A DNA stretch of 9,119 bases from Chitinophagaceae bacterium UBA2789 (GCA_002352145.1 DEHX01000158.1:6057-15175); one strand, 5' to 3'. Shown: positions 1 to 7,869, numbered from the stretch's first letter. Numbers and translations are program-made. Notes: generated by a model from the sequence alone, not told the origin.

Positions 1-1032
1 GAAGGCAATGTGTACCAGGATGTAATTAAGTCAGAAGACAATTTCGGAGGTAAAATCAAATTTACTTACTCTGCCGGTATTGTAAATTGGTATGGCCTGG
101 CTTCCTATATGGGTTTGGTGGCTAATGGAGGTGTAGACCAAACAAGGACTTTCACCGGATGGAGATTGAAAGATGTGGGCAGCGGTAACATGTATAATGT
201 GCTGAGTGGTTTTACAGTTAGTCTGGGTAAGCTGCAAATAGCTCCTAACTTTTTATACCAAAAACCCATAGAAGGACCGATTCCGTCAGATGTTCTGGCG
301 CCGGGCAGACCCAGAAATATTTTGGATGATCCATTCTCAGTAAGGTCAAACCGGGAAACGATTGCCGGAGAATTATTATTGACCTACGATCCTACACCAG
401 CTACGTGGATGTATGAGTGGGATAACGACAGGGCAGAAGATGCAAAGTTTGCCATCAGTGCAGATTTTGTTTACCGTCATTTACCAACCATCCAGGATGC
501 TGCTATCGGTATATTGGCCAACAGAACATTATTTGCTTTCCCCGGCTCAGCACCTGCACAGGATTTGTGGGAAACCCACGTAAGGGTAGTATCTAAAGTC
601 AACCCACACCTGGGTTTAATTGCCAACTTATATGCTGGTAATGGCCAGGCTAATGGAAATGACAAACGTACCATCGACCGCTATGGTTTTGATTTGCGTA
701 CTATCTATAAAAAGACTAAACTAATTGCTATCGGTAAATTCAATGACTGGGGACCTTTTGATTATCATCGTGATTTCAACCTTACTTTCCCGCTTCAGTT
801 GATTGCTGATATTTCTACCGAGATTGGCAAGCCGGACTGGTTTATGCTCCCGGGTACTAAAATAGGTATCAGGGGAACTTACAGAACATTAGACCGTTAC
901 TCACCTCGTTACTCTCCAATAAAGACTATGGATGCAGCAGGTAACTGGGTTCCTGATCCAACAGCGATTGGTTTCCCTGATGGTAATGAGTGGGAAATAA
1001 GAACATATATCCAGATAAACATTGGTAAATAA
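1..1032 (+). CDS. Probable outer-membrane beta-barrel protein, C-terminal part (5' end outside window)
   Basis: The reading frame is open from base 1 (E-G-N-V-Y-Q...) to the TAA at 1030-1032, giving 343 visible residues. The GTG at base 10 lies inside the open frame and is not a convincing start, so the gene begins upstream. The protein is rich in alternating polar/hydrophobic stretches with many aromatics, for example GIVNWYGLASYMGLVA, RETIAGELLLTY, AKFAISADFVYRHL and TKIGIRGTYRTL, separated by polar loops. It ends in an amphipathic strand, EWEIRTYIQINIGK, as expected for a membrane beta-barrel closing strand, although the last residue is Lys rather than the classical Phe. I do not recognise a named family and see no catalytic motif. 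It lies 33 bases upstream of a glycan-binding lipoprotein gene, so a role in glycan passage or binding at the outer membrane is inferred from context only. The missing N-terminus could carry a separate domain. Confidence 0.6.
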   Translation, partial: EGNVYQDVIKSEDNFGGKIKFTYSAGIVNWYGLASYMGLVANGGVDQTRTFTGWRLKDVGSGNMYNVLSGFTVSLGKLQIAPNFLYQKPIEGPIPSDVLAPGRPRNILDDPFSVRSNRETIAGELLLTYDPTPATWMYEWDNDRAEDAKFAISADFVYRHLPTIQDAAIGILANRTLFAFPGSAPAQDLWETHVRVVSKVNPHLGLIANLYAGNGQANGNDKRTIDRYGFDLRTIYKKTKLIAIGKFNDWGPFDYHRDFNLTFPLQLIADISTEIGKPDWFMLPGTKIGIRGTYRTLDRYSPRYSPIKTMDAAGNWVPDPTAIGFPDGNEWEIRTYIQINIGK

Positions 1033-1065
1033 AATAAGCTTGCTAATAATTTTAAAGAAATTAGT
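1033..1065 (+). other. AT-rich leader between outer-membrane protein and glycan-binding lipoprotein genes
   Basis: These 33 bases are almost all A and T and have no Shine-Dalgarno sequence, hairpin or T-tract terminator. The A-rich run just before the ATG fits the usual translation start context of Bacteroidota. Nothing interrupts transcription from the gene before, which supports an operon. The leader before the GH16 gene (3442-3474) has the same length and shares TGCTA(A/G)TA. Confidence 0.4.
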
Positions 1066-3441
1066 ATGAAAAAAAATCAATCAATTAACAATGTGCTGTT
1101 TCTCCTTGTTGGGATTACTACACTTATAGGTATGGGATGCCAAAAGCGGGATATTACCGATTTACAAAGCCCTTCTTTCCCAAACACCGCAGAAGTTTTT
1201 ATTGATGACTTCACTTCTGATCTGGCTTACGCCGCTTTCGGTACTTCAGATGTAAAAGCTTTCCAGGTGGACAACCAGGTAAGTTATGGTGGTACCAGGC
1301 AATCTATGCGGTTTGATGTGCCCGATGCCAACAGTCCTAACGGCTCTTATGCCGGCGGTGTATTTTTGAGTAAAACAGGCAGAAACCTTTCTGGTTATAA
1401 CGCCATTACTTTTTACATCAAGGCGTCACAGCCTGCTACCATTGGTTCACTTGGTTTTGGAAATGATTTTGGTGCCAATAAATACCTGGTAACGCTTAGT
1501 GCTTTAACTGTAAACAGTAACTGGAAGAAAGTAATCATTCCTATTCCGGATGCTTCAAAGCTTACCCAGGAAAAGGGATTGTTTTGGTATTCTACCGGTC
1601 CGGAAAATAACAGAGGTTATTCATTTTGGATAGATGAGGTAAAGTTTGAAAAAGTGGGAGACCTGGGCCAGGCAACCGCCACTATCATAAATGGAGTGGA
1701 CAGGGCACAGGTATCTTATGTAGGAGTAACGAACACTCTCGACGGTTTCAGCGCAACCTACAATATGCCTGACGGAGTAAACAGAACTATAAACCTCACT
1801 CCCTATTACTTTAAATTTTCTAATACAAACCCGGCTGTTGCCTCTGTTACTGAGAATGGAATTGTGACTACCATTGGCGGCGGCACTACAAAAATCACGG
1901 CAACATTAGATACCATTCATGCAAGAGGAAGCCTTACGTTAAATTCAGCCGGAGCCTATGTAGGAGCTCCTACACCAACCCGAGATCCTGCCAATGTAAC
2001 ATCAGTTTTTAGTGATGCTTATACAAATATCAATGTTGACTATTACAACGGCTATTGGGCACCCTTTCAGACTACACAGTCTGCCGATTTCCAGGTAGGT
2101 AATGACAGGGTATTAAACTATACCAATTTTAATTTTGTAGGCATCCAGGTTACATCTCCGACAGTAAACATTGGCAATAGGTCTAACCTGCATTTGGATT
2201 TATACTTCCCTGATAATATAAATCCAGGTGCTACTTTTAAAGTGAGAGTTTTAGATTTTGGCGCTAATGGTGCACCGGGTGGCGGAGATGATGTAAGTGA
2301 TATAGTTACATTGACTAACCCTGCACTGGCAGCAAGAACATGGTTGAGTTTTGATATTCCTTTTTCCAGCCTGCCCGGTCTTGCCACAAAAGGACATTTT
2401 GGCCAGATCATTATGGAAGGAACTAATATTTCAAACTTCTTTGCTGACAATATTTATTTCTGGAGTAATCCTGTTGTTCCTCCTGTTCCTGCACCAGTAC
2501 CTACTCGTCCGTCGGCCAATGTGCTTTCTGTATTCAGCGATAGTTATACCAATCTGGCAGGATCTGATTTTTTCCCCAACTGGGGGCAGTCAACGGTAGT
2601 AACACAAATACCAATAGGCGGTAATAACACATTACGCTATAGTAATTTTAATTACCAGGGTTTACAATTAGCTGCTAACCAGAATCTCACTTCTTACCAG
2701 TTTTTGCACATAGATTATTATAGCTCTAACGCTGGTACATTGAATGCCTTTTTAATAAGCCCTCCGGGTTCACCGGGTGGAACAGCTCCCTGGGAAAAAG
2801 CTTTCAGCCTTTCTGTACCAACTGCTGGCTGGCACAGTATAGATATCCCGCTTTCACACTTTACACCGCAGGTGGCATTGAGCAGTGTGTTTCAGTTTAA
2901 GTTCGATGGTGGCACTGGCAGTGATATCTTTTTAGATAATATTTACTTCTGGCGAATACCACCCGTACCTACAGTTGCAGCACCTGTTCCTACTTATCCT
3001 GCAGGTGGAGTAATTTCTATATTTAGTGACAGTTATACCAATGTACCGGGAAGTGATCTTAATCCCAACTGGGGACAGGCAACAGTAGTAACACAAACTC
3101 CTATTGTTGGAAACAACACATTAGTGTATACTGGCCTTAACTACCAGGGCTTGCAGTTTGGAAGCAACCAGGATGTTTCGGGTAAACAATTCCTGCATTT
3201 AGATTTTTATTCTGCTAACTCCACAGCACTGAATGTTTACCTGATTTGCCCTCCCGGTTCACCAGGCGGTACTGCACCATGGGAAAAAGCGTATGCATTG
3301 ACAGTGCCTACTGCTAACGGATGGAACAGTGTGGATATTCCATTATCGCATTTTACACCACAAGTAGCACTGAATAATGTTTTCCAGCTGAAGTTCGATG
3401 GTAATGGCACTATTTACCTGGATAATATTTTGTTCAGGTAA
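1066..3441 (+). CDS. Multidomain surface glycan-binding lipoprotein (SGBP-like) with Ig-like domain and three tandem beta-modules
   Basis: This 791-residue protein has a lipoprotein signal peptide: Lys at 2-3, a hydrophobic core and lipobox IGMGC with Cys25. The residues after the cysteine, QKRDITD, are charged, which in Bacteroidota often accompanies export to the cell surface. Residues about 43-199 resemble a jelly-roll carbohydrate-binding domain (starts EVFIDDF, ends SFWIDEVKFEKV). Residues about 203-297 look like a bacterial Ig-like (Big_2) domain, with NPAVASVTENGIVTTIGGG followed by T-K-I-T-A-T. Residues 301-791 are three tandem modules, each opening with AP(T/V)PT and (V/I)FSD(A/S)YTN and closing with a (A/L)DNI strand; proline-rich linkers separate them. 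No glycosidase catalytic motif was seen. The most likely role is capture of beta-glucan at the cell surface for the GH16 enzyme encoded 33 bases downstream. The ligand is inferred from the neighbouring enzymes. The start ATG is fixed by the signal peptide. Confidence 0.8.
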   Translation: MKKNQSINNVLFLLVGITTLIGMGCQKRDITDLQSPSFPNTAEVFIDDFTSDLAYAAFGTSDVKAFQVDNQVSYGGTRQSMRFDVPDANSPNGSYAGGVFLSKTGRNLSGYNAITFYIKASQPATIGSLGFGNDFGANKYLVTLSALTVNSNWKKVIIPIPDASKLTQEKGLFWYSTGPENNRGYSFWIDEVKFEKVGDLGQATATIINGVDRAQVSYVGVTNTLDGFSATYNMPDGVNRTINLTPYYFKFSNTNPAVASVTENGIVTTIGGGTTKITATLDTIHARGSLTLNSAGAYVGAPTPTRDPANVTSVFSDAYTNINVDYYNGYWAPFQTTQSADFQVGNDRVLNYTNFNFVGIQVTSPTVNIGNRSNLHLDLYFPDNINPGATFKVRVLDFGANGAPGGGDDVSDIVTLTNPALAARTWLSFDIPFSSLPGLATKGHFGQIIMEGTNISNFFADNIYFWSNPVVPPVPAPVPTRPSANVLSVFSDSYTNLAGSDFFPNWGQSTVVTQIPIGGNNTLRYSNFNYQGLQLAANQNLTSYQFLHIDYYSSNAGTLNAFLISPPGSPGGTAPWEKAFSLSVPTAGWHSIDIPLSHFTPQVALSSVFQFKFDGGTGSDIFLDNIYFWRIPPVPTVAAPVPTYPAGGVISIFSDSYTNVPGSDLNPNWGQATVVTQTPIVGNNTLVYTGLNYQGLQFGSNQDVSGKQFLHLDFYSANSTALNVYLICPPGSPGGTAPWEKAYALTVPTANGWNSVDIPLSHFTPQVALNNVFQLKFDGNGTIYLDNILFR
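1966..3438 (+). repeat. Three tandem protein modules (about 150-175 residues each) in the binding lipoprotein
   Basis: Module 1 covers 1966-2490 (residues 301-475), module 2 covers 2491-2979 (residues 476-638) and module 3 covers 2980-3438 (residues 639-791). All share the opening AP(T/V)PT, then (V/I)FSD(A/S)YTN, a (W/F/I)-D-I-P strand and a terminal DNI(Y/L)F strand. Modules 2 and 3 are about two thirds identical by hand alignment and share NWGQ, NYQGLQ, PGSPGGTAPWEKA and DIPLSHFTPQVAL. Module 1 is far more diverged. The repeat is seen at protein level; the DNA copies have drifted at synonymous sites, so this is not a recent duplication. From memory, modules opening with this FSDxYTN pattern occur in other Bacteroidota glycan-active proteins. 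I cannot assign a CBM family number. Confidence 0.85.
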
Positions 3442-3474
3442 TGCTAGTATTATTTAACCATAAAAATTAATTGT
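3442..3474 (+). other. AT-rich leader between binding lipoprotein and GH16 genes
   Basis: This is a second 33-base gap made mainly of A and T, with TGCTAGTA directly after the stop codon and an A-rich stretch before the ATG. It has no Shine-Dalgarno sequence, no hairpin and no terminator. Co-transcription of the two lipoprotein genes is therefore likely. Confidence 0.4.
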
Positions 3475-4323
3475 ATGATTTTATCCATATATAGAAGACT
3501 TAAAAACACATTACTGACCGGAGTAGTTTGCACAACGCTTGTGTTTGCTATGAGCAGTTGTGAAAGAGAAGCGGTACAAACATTGCCTCAACGGGAGTGG
3601 GAATTGGTTTGGAGTGACGAATTTAATGGTACAGCAGGTAATGCACCAGATGCTGCCAAATGGGCTTTCGACATTGGTACAGGCAGTAACGGTTGGGGCA
3701 ACAGTGAATTACAATATTACACCAGCAGGCCAGCGAATGTACAACTCGATGGCAGCGGTAAATTAGTAATTACTGCCAGGAGCGAATCATATGCCGGCTC
3801 TGGTTTTACTTCTGCAAGAATAAAAACCAAGGGATTATTTGCCCAGGCTTATGGCCGATTTGAAGCAAGGATAAAAACCCCAACAGGTCCCGGTATATGG
3901 CCTGCTTTCTGGATGCTGGGTGCAAATATTGATACAAAACCATGGCCTCAATGCGGCGAAATTGATATTATGGAGCAGAGAGGCCAGCAACCATCGGTGA
4001 CGCATGGCACCGTGCATGGACCGGGTTACTCCGGAGGCAATTCGATAGGTAAGCCTTATGCACTGACAAGCGGAAGATTCGATACCGATTATCATATCTA
4101 TGCCGTTGAATGGGGGGAAGATTATATTGATTTCTTCGTTGATAATTTTCTATACCAGCGCATCACACCGGAGGATGTACCGGGTGAATGGGTATATAAT
4201 CAGCCTTTCTTTTTATTACTGAATGTAGCTGTGGGCGGCAATTTTGTTGGCTTTCCAACAACCGGTACGCCGTTCCCTCAATCCATGTATGTGGATTATG
4301 TAAAAGTGTATAAGCAGAAATAG
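3475..4323 (+). CDS. GH16 family endo-beta-1,3-glucanase (laminarinase-like) lipoprotein
   Basis: This 282-residue enzyme probably cuts internal beta-1,3 bonds of laminarin-type glucans by the retaining mechanism. The N-terminus is a lipoprotein signal peptide (YRRLKN, hydrophobic core, lipobox AMSSC, Cys29), and the acidic residues after Cys (EREA) suggest export to the cell surface. The rest, about residues 40-281, is one GH16 jelly-roll domain. It contains WSDEFNG (46-52), GIWPAFWMLG (140-149), the catalytic signature GEIDIME with nucleophile E162, D164 and acid/base E167, and the following HGTVHG (177-182). The ExDxxE form with one extra residue is typical of laminarinase and related beta-1,3(4)-glucanases. 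No extra binding module is attached; the neighbouring lipoprotein may supply binding. Mixed-linkage glucanase activity is the main alternative. The ATG at 3475 is chosen because it gives a complete signal peptide. Confidence 0.92.
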   Translation: MILSIYRRLKNTLLTGVVCTTLVFAMSSCEREAVQTLPQREWELVWSDEFNGTAGNAPDAAKWAFDIGTGSNGWGNSELQYYTSRPANVQLDGSGKLVITARSESYAGSGFTSARIKTKGLFAQAYGRFEARIKTPTGPGIWPAFWMLGANIDTKPWPQCGEIDIMEQRGQQPSVTHGTVHGPGYSGGNSIGKPYALTSGRFDTDYHIYAVEWGEDYIDFFVDNFLYQRITPEDVPGEWVYNQPFFLLLNVAVGGNFVGFPTTGTPFPQSMYVDYVKVYKQK

Positions 4324-4342
4324 AAATTCTTTTTCCTAAAAA

Positions 4343-4387
4343 CATAGCATGTCAGGACAGTCGTCTTTGACTACAGGGCATGCTATG
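4343..4387. other. Inverted repeat / predicted stem-loop in the gap before the phosphorylase gene
   Basis: The arms CATAGCATG (4343-4351) and CATGCTATG (4379-4387) are perfect reverse complements. Pairing can extend inward by T4352-G4378 (wobble) and C4353-G4377, giving 11 pairs. Inside lies a smaller stem, AGTC (4359-4362) with GACT (4369-4372), around a six-base loop. No T-tract follows on the + strand, so it is not an ordinary intrinsic terminator for the upstream genes. It lies in the longest intergenic gap (4324-4401), just before the only cytoplasmic enzyme gene. An RNA processing or stability element, or an operator with two half-sites, are both possible. Confidence 0.5.
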
Positions 4388-4401
4388 CCAATCGAAAAAA
4401 G

Positions 4402-7400
4402 ATGCTTTACCAGCGCAACAATATCACAACAGGAAACAGTGAAATAACTTTGAGCGAAGTAAAAATGGGTAATGAGATTTTTTACAAGATCTCAAATGCA
4501 GACAAGATGCGTCCCTTTTTTATGTCGATCGTAAGTGATTCCAATCACTGGTTGTTTGTATCAAGTAATGGCGGAATTTCAGCTGGCCGTAAAAATGCTG
4601 AGTATGCCTTATTCCCCTATTACACAGATGATAAAATAACAGATTCGGCAGAAATTACAGGAAACAAAACCATAATCCGTATTAATATTAAAGGGGAGTT
4701 GACGGTGTGGGAGCCATTTTCTGTTCGCAGCGAAGGAAGGTTTGCTATCAGCCGGAATTTATACCAGAACAGGTTTAGCAATAAAATCATTTTTGAAGAG
4801 ATCAATCATGATTTGGGATTGAACTTTCAATACGAATGGAACTCAAGCAATCTTTATGGGTTTGTAAAAAAATCAAGATTGCTGAATCAATCTGGTAAAA
4901 GCATTCAATTCGAGATATTGGATGGCTTGCAAAACATAATGCCATATGGTGTACCCAGTGACCTGCAAACAAAAACAAGCAATTTAGCCGATGCCTATAA
5001 ACGTTCAGAGCTTGTTGCCGAAACCGGGTTAGGTATATATGCATTAAGTGCCATTATTGTTGATAAGGCAGAACCAAGTGAAGCATTGAAAGCAAATGTG
5101 ACCTGGAGTTTGGGATTAGAACGGCCGCTTTATCTGCTTTCTGCATTACAATTACAGCATTTCAGGAATGGTAAAACAATTAAACAGGAAGAAGATGTAA
5201 AGGGTGAAAAGGGAGCTTTCTTTATTATAAGCAGCCTTACCCTTCAGGCCGCTGAGGAAAAGGAATGGATAACAGTTGCCAATGTTAACCAGAATCATTC
5301 TGCACTTGTACAATTGAGTGAAGCAATTAAAAAGGATAAAGAGTTACTGAAAAAAGTGCTGGATGATGTAGAACTGGGTTCAGAACGATTACAGCAATTA
5401 ATAGCTGCGTCAGACGGATTTCAATACACGGCAGATAATTTTAAAGATACCAGGCATTTTTCCAATGTGCTCTTTAATATTATGCGGGGTGGCATATTTG
5501 ATAATAACTATCAAATTGAAAAATGGGATTTTAATGTCTACCTGAAGAAAGCAAATAAAAAAGTTTTTGAAGAAGCGGCTGTTTATATCAATAGGCTGGG
5601 TGATAATTTTTCTGTATTTGAACTGAAAGCAGTTGCACAACAATCAGGTAACAACGATTTCATCCGGCTGGCAACAGAATACCTGCCGTTAAAATTCAGC
5701 CGTCGTCATGGCGATCCCAGCCGCCCCTGGAATCAATTCTCCATTAATACGACCAATAAAACTGATGGTTCAAAAATATTAGATTACCAGGGCAACTGGC
5801 GGGATATTTTCCAGAACTGGGAAGCACTGGCACATTCATATCCAGCTTTTATTGAAGGGATGATTTATAAATTCCTCAATGCTTCCACTTTTGATGGTTA
5901 TAATCCTTACCGTGTTACAAAAGATGGGTTTGACTGGGAAACAATTGAGCCGGATAATCCCTGGAGCTATATTGGCTACTGGGGTGATCACCAGGTAATA
6001 TACCTCCTGAAATTTTTAGAATTTGCTGAACAGCAAAAAAAGGGAGCAATAGCTTTACTGCTCAGCAAGAATGACTTTGTGTATGCCAATGTGCCCTATC
6101 GTATTAAATCATACACAGAAATTGTAAAGAACCCCAAGGACACAATAGCGTTTGATCACAATAATGAAAAAAATATTCATGAAAGGATAAACACAATAGG
6201 GGCAGATGGCGCCCTGCTTACCAATACAAAAAATGAAATCTGCCATGTAAATTTTCTGGAGAAAATTTTAGCAGTTGTCTTATCGAAACTTTCCAATTTT
6301 ATTCCTGAAGGCGGCATCTGGATGAATACACAAAGGCCTGAATGGAATGATGCCAACAATGCACTGGTTGGCAACGGAGTTTCTATGGTGACTTTGTATT
6401 ATCTGAGAAGATTTTTAAAATTCCTGGAACCTGTTTTCCAAAATGCAAATGAACAGGATATAAGTATTTCTTCAGAATTGTATACTTTCTATACAGAATT
6501 GGCACACACATTTACCAAACATTCTGCTGTTCTATCGTCTGCCATTGATGATAAAGTAAGGAAGCAAATAACCGATGCTTTGGGAACAGCAGGTAGCAAT
6601 TACAGGAATCAAATCTATTCGCAAAAGTTTTCTGGAGAAAAGAAAGAAATTTCTGTTAATGAGTTATCGGAATTTGTAAAAACTTGTTTGCAGTACCTTG
6701 AACATTCTATCAATGCCAATAAACGAAAAGATAATTTATACCATGCCTACAATTTGCTGAGTTGTTATGAAACCGGTATAAAAATATCTCACTTAAGTGA
6801 AATGCTGGAAGGGCAGGTGGCAGTGTTAAGTTCCGGTTATCTTTCTCCAGATGAAAGTTTGCAACTTTTAGATGCACTAAGACAAAGCTCACTTTATCGT
6901 AAAGACCAGGACAGTTACATTCTTTATCCCAATAAAGCACTGCCCGGCTTTTTACAGAAGAACAATCTGCCTAAACAGGCAGTTGAAAGTTCTGCATTGC
7001 TCAGCATGCTTATTGCAGATGGTAATTTCTCTATTATTGATAAAGACATCAACGGTGTTTATCATTTCAACGGCAACTTCAGAAACGCAGAAGATGTAAA
7101 ACAGGTATTACATAAACTGGGGGCAAAATACCAGTTACAAGTTGCAAAAGAAAGAGAACAGGTATTGCAGATTTTTGAGGAAGTATTTAATCATAAAGAA
7201 TTTACCGGCCGTTCCGGAACATTTTATGGGTATGAAGGATTAGGCTCCATTTACTGGCACATGGTTTCCAAACTAGCTCTAGCTGTGGAGGAAACCTGTT
7301 TGAGAGCTATCAGCGAAAATGCAAAAGAAGATACAATAAGCCGGTTAATTGAACATTATTATGAGATCAATGAAGGCATCGGTGTGCATAAATCACCGGA

Positions 7401-7857
7401 ACTGTTTGGCGCATTTCCTGTCACACCTTATTCTCACACACCAATGCACAGGGGTGCACAGCAGCCCGGTATGACAGGCCAGGTAAAAGAAGATATTCTT
7501 TGCCGAATTGGAGAATTGGGTGTGCAGGTGCAAGACGGCTGCCTATATTTTCATCCGCAACTGCTTTGCAGAAATGAATTTATAAAAGGCGAAAAAGAAG
7601 TAGAAATAACAGATGTAAATGGCAATAAGCAAGTTATTGCTATTGAGAAGGATGCTTTGCTGTTTACGTACTGCCAGGTGCCTGTGATGTATATCATAAG
7701 TAATAGTGAAGGTGTTGATATTGAAAGGGCCGATGGCTCAAAAACTTCATATGGCCATTTTGTATTGAATGAAACAGATACTGCATCGGTATTGAACCGT
7801 ACAGGAGCTGTTAAACAAATAAGGGTGCATATACAGGAATCACGGTTAATAAAATAA
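4402..7857 (+). CDS. GH94-like beta-1,3-glucan phosphorylase, probably family GH149
   Basis: This 1151-residue protein has no signal peptide (starts MLYQRNNITT), so it should act in the cytoplasm. GH149 enzymes phosphorolyse beta-1,3-gluco-oligosaccharides to alpha-glucose 1-phosphate and a shortened chain, and can run in reverse. In order I see: an N-terminal beta-rich domain (to about 270) with NGGISAGRKNAEYALFPYY; a helical linker; and an (alpha/alpha)6 barrel with RRHGDPSRPWN (434-444), YQGNWRDIFQNWE (462-474), YWGDHQ (526-531) and RPEWNDANNALVGNG. D650 in EWND aligns with the general acid in the DWND motif of GH94 cellobiose phosphorylases. Further on are GRSGTFYGYEGLGSIYWH (936-953) and YSHTPMHRGAQQPGMTGQ, whose H1012 and T1025-G1026 are candidate phosphate-site residues, then a C-terminal beta domain. 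About 800 residues is usual for GH94, whereas about 1100 fits GH149. GH161 is the main alternative. It ends 12 bases before the GH30 gene. Confidence 0.85.
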   Translation: MLYQRNNITTGNSEITLSEVKMGNEIFYKISNADKMRPFFMSIVSDSNHWLFVSSNGGISAGRKNAEYALFPYYTDDKITDSAEITGNKTIIRINIKGELTVWEPFSVRSEGRFAISRNLYQNRFSNKIIFEEINHDLGLNFQYEWNSSNLYGFVKKSRLLNQSGKSIQFEILDGLQNIMPYGVPSDLQTKTSNLADAYKRSELVAETGLGIYALSAIIVDKAEPSEALKANVTWSLGLERPLYLLSALQLQHFRNGKTIKQEEDVKGEKGAFFIISSLTLQAAEEKEWITVANVNQNHSALVQLSEAIKKDKELLKKVLDDVELGSERLQQLIAASDGFQYTADNFKDTRHFSNVLFNIMRGGIFDNNYQIEKWDFNVYLKKANKKVFEEAAVYINRLGDNFSVFELKAVAQQSGNNDFIRLATEYLPLKFSRRHGDPSRPWNQFSINTTNKTDGSKILDYQGNWRDIFQNWEALAHSYPAFIEGMIYKFLNASTFDGYNPYRVTKDGFDWETIEPDNPWSYIGYWGDHQVIYLLKFLEFAEQQKKGAIALLLSKNDFVYANVPYRIKSYTEIVKNPKDTIAFDHNNEKNIHERINTIGADGALLTNTKNEICHVNFLEKILAVVLSKLSNFIPEGGIWMNTQRPEWNDANNALVGNGVSMVTLYYLRRFLKFLEPVFQNANEQDISISSELYTFYTELAHTFTKHSAVLSSAIDDKVRKQITDALGTAGSNYRNQIYSQKFSGEKKEISVNELSEFVKTCLQYLEHSINANKRKDNLYHAYNLLSCYETGIKISHLSEMLEGQVAVLSSGYLSPDESLQLLDALRQSSLYRKDQDSYILYPNKALPGFLQKNNLPKQAVESSALLSMLIADGNFSIIDKDINGVYHFNGNFRNAEDVKQVLHKLGAKYQLQVAKEREQVLQIFEEVFNHKEFTGRSGTFYGYEGLGSIYWHMVSKLALAVEETCLRAISENAKEDTISRLIEHYYEINEGIGVHKSPELFGAFPVTPYSHTPMHRGAQQPGMTGQVKEDILCRIGELGVQVQDGCLYFHPQLLCRNEFIKGEKEVEITDVNGNKQVIAIEKDALLFTYCQVPVMYIISNSEGVDIERADGSKTSYGHFVLNETDTASVLNRTGAVKQIRVHIQESRLIK

Positions 7858-7862
7858 AACCT

Positions 7863-7867
7863 GGAGG
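7863..7867 (+). promoter_or_regulatory. Shine-Dalgarno-like GGAGG very close to the GH30 start
   Basis: GGAGG lies only two bases before the GTG at 7870, closer than normal ribosome-binding spacing. It also sits just after the stop codon of the phosphorylase gene. Bacteroidota rarely rely on such sequences, so it may be chance or may assist re-initiation. No other gene start in the window has one. Confidence 0.3.
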
Positions 7868-7869
7868 AA

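Noticed and set aside
10..12. GTG as the start of the first gene
   Set aside because: The frame is open to base 1 and the following residues lack a signal peptide, which an outer-membrane protein needs, so the true start is upstream.
2118..2450. 110-residue open frame on the minus strand
   Set aside because: It lies wholly within the tandem-module region of the binding lipoprotein; the module pattern supports only the + strand frame.
4362..4369. Possible Bacteroidota -7 promoter element (TAnnTTTG) ahead of the phosphorylase gene
   Set aside because: The bases are CGTCTTTG, so the essential TA is absent, and no matching TTTG element lies at the -33 position.
4343..4387. Reading the inverted repeat as an intrinsic terminator
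   Set aside because: On the + strand it is followed by CCAATCGAAAAAAG, not a T-tract. On the minus strand a short T run does follow, but no minus-strand gene ends there.
4402..7857. Assigning the phosphorylase to classical GH94 cellobiose or laminaribiose phosphorylases
   Set aside because: The fold motifs are related, but the protein is about 300 residues longer and has EWND rather than DWND; GH149 fits better, though a profile search is needed to be certain.
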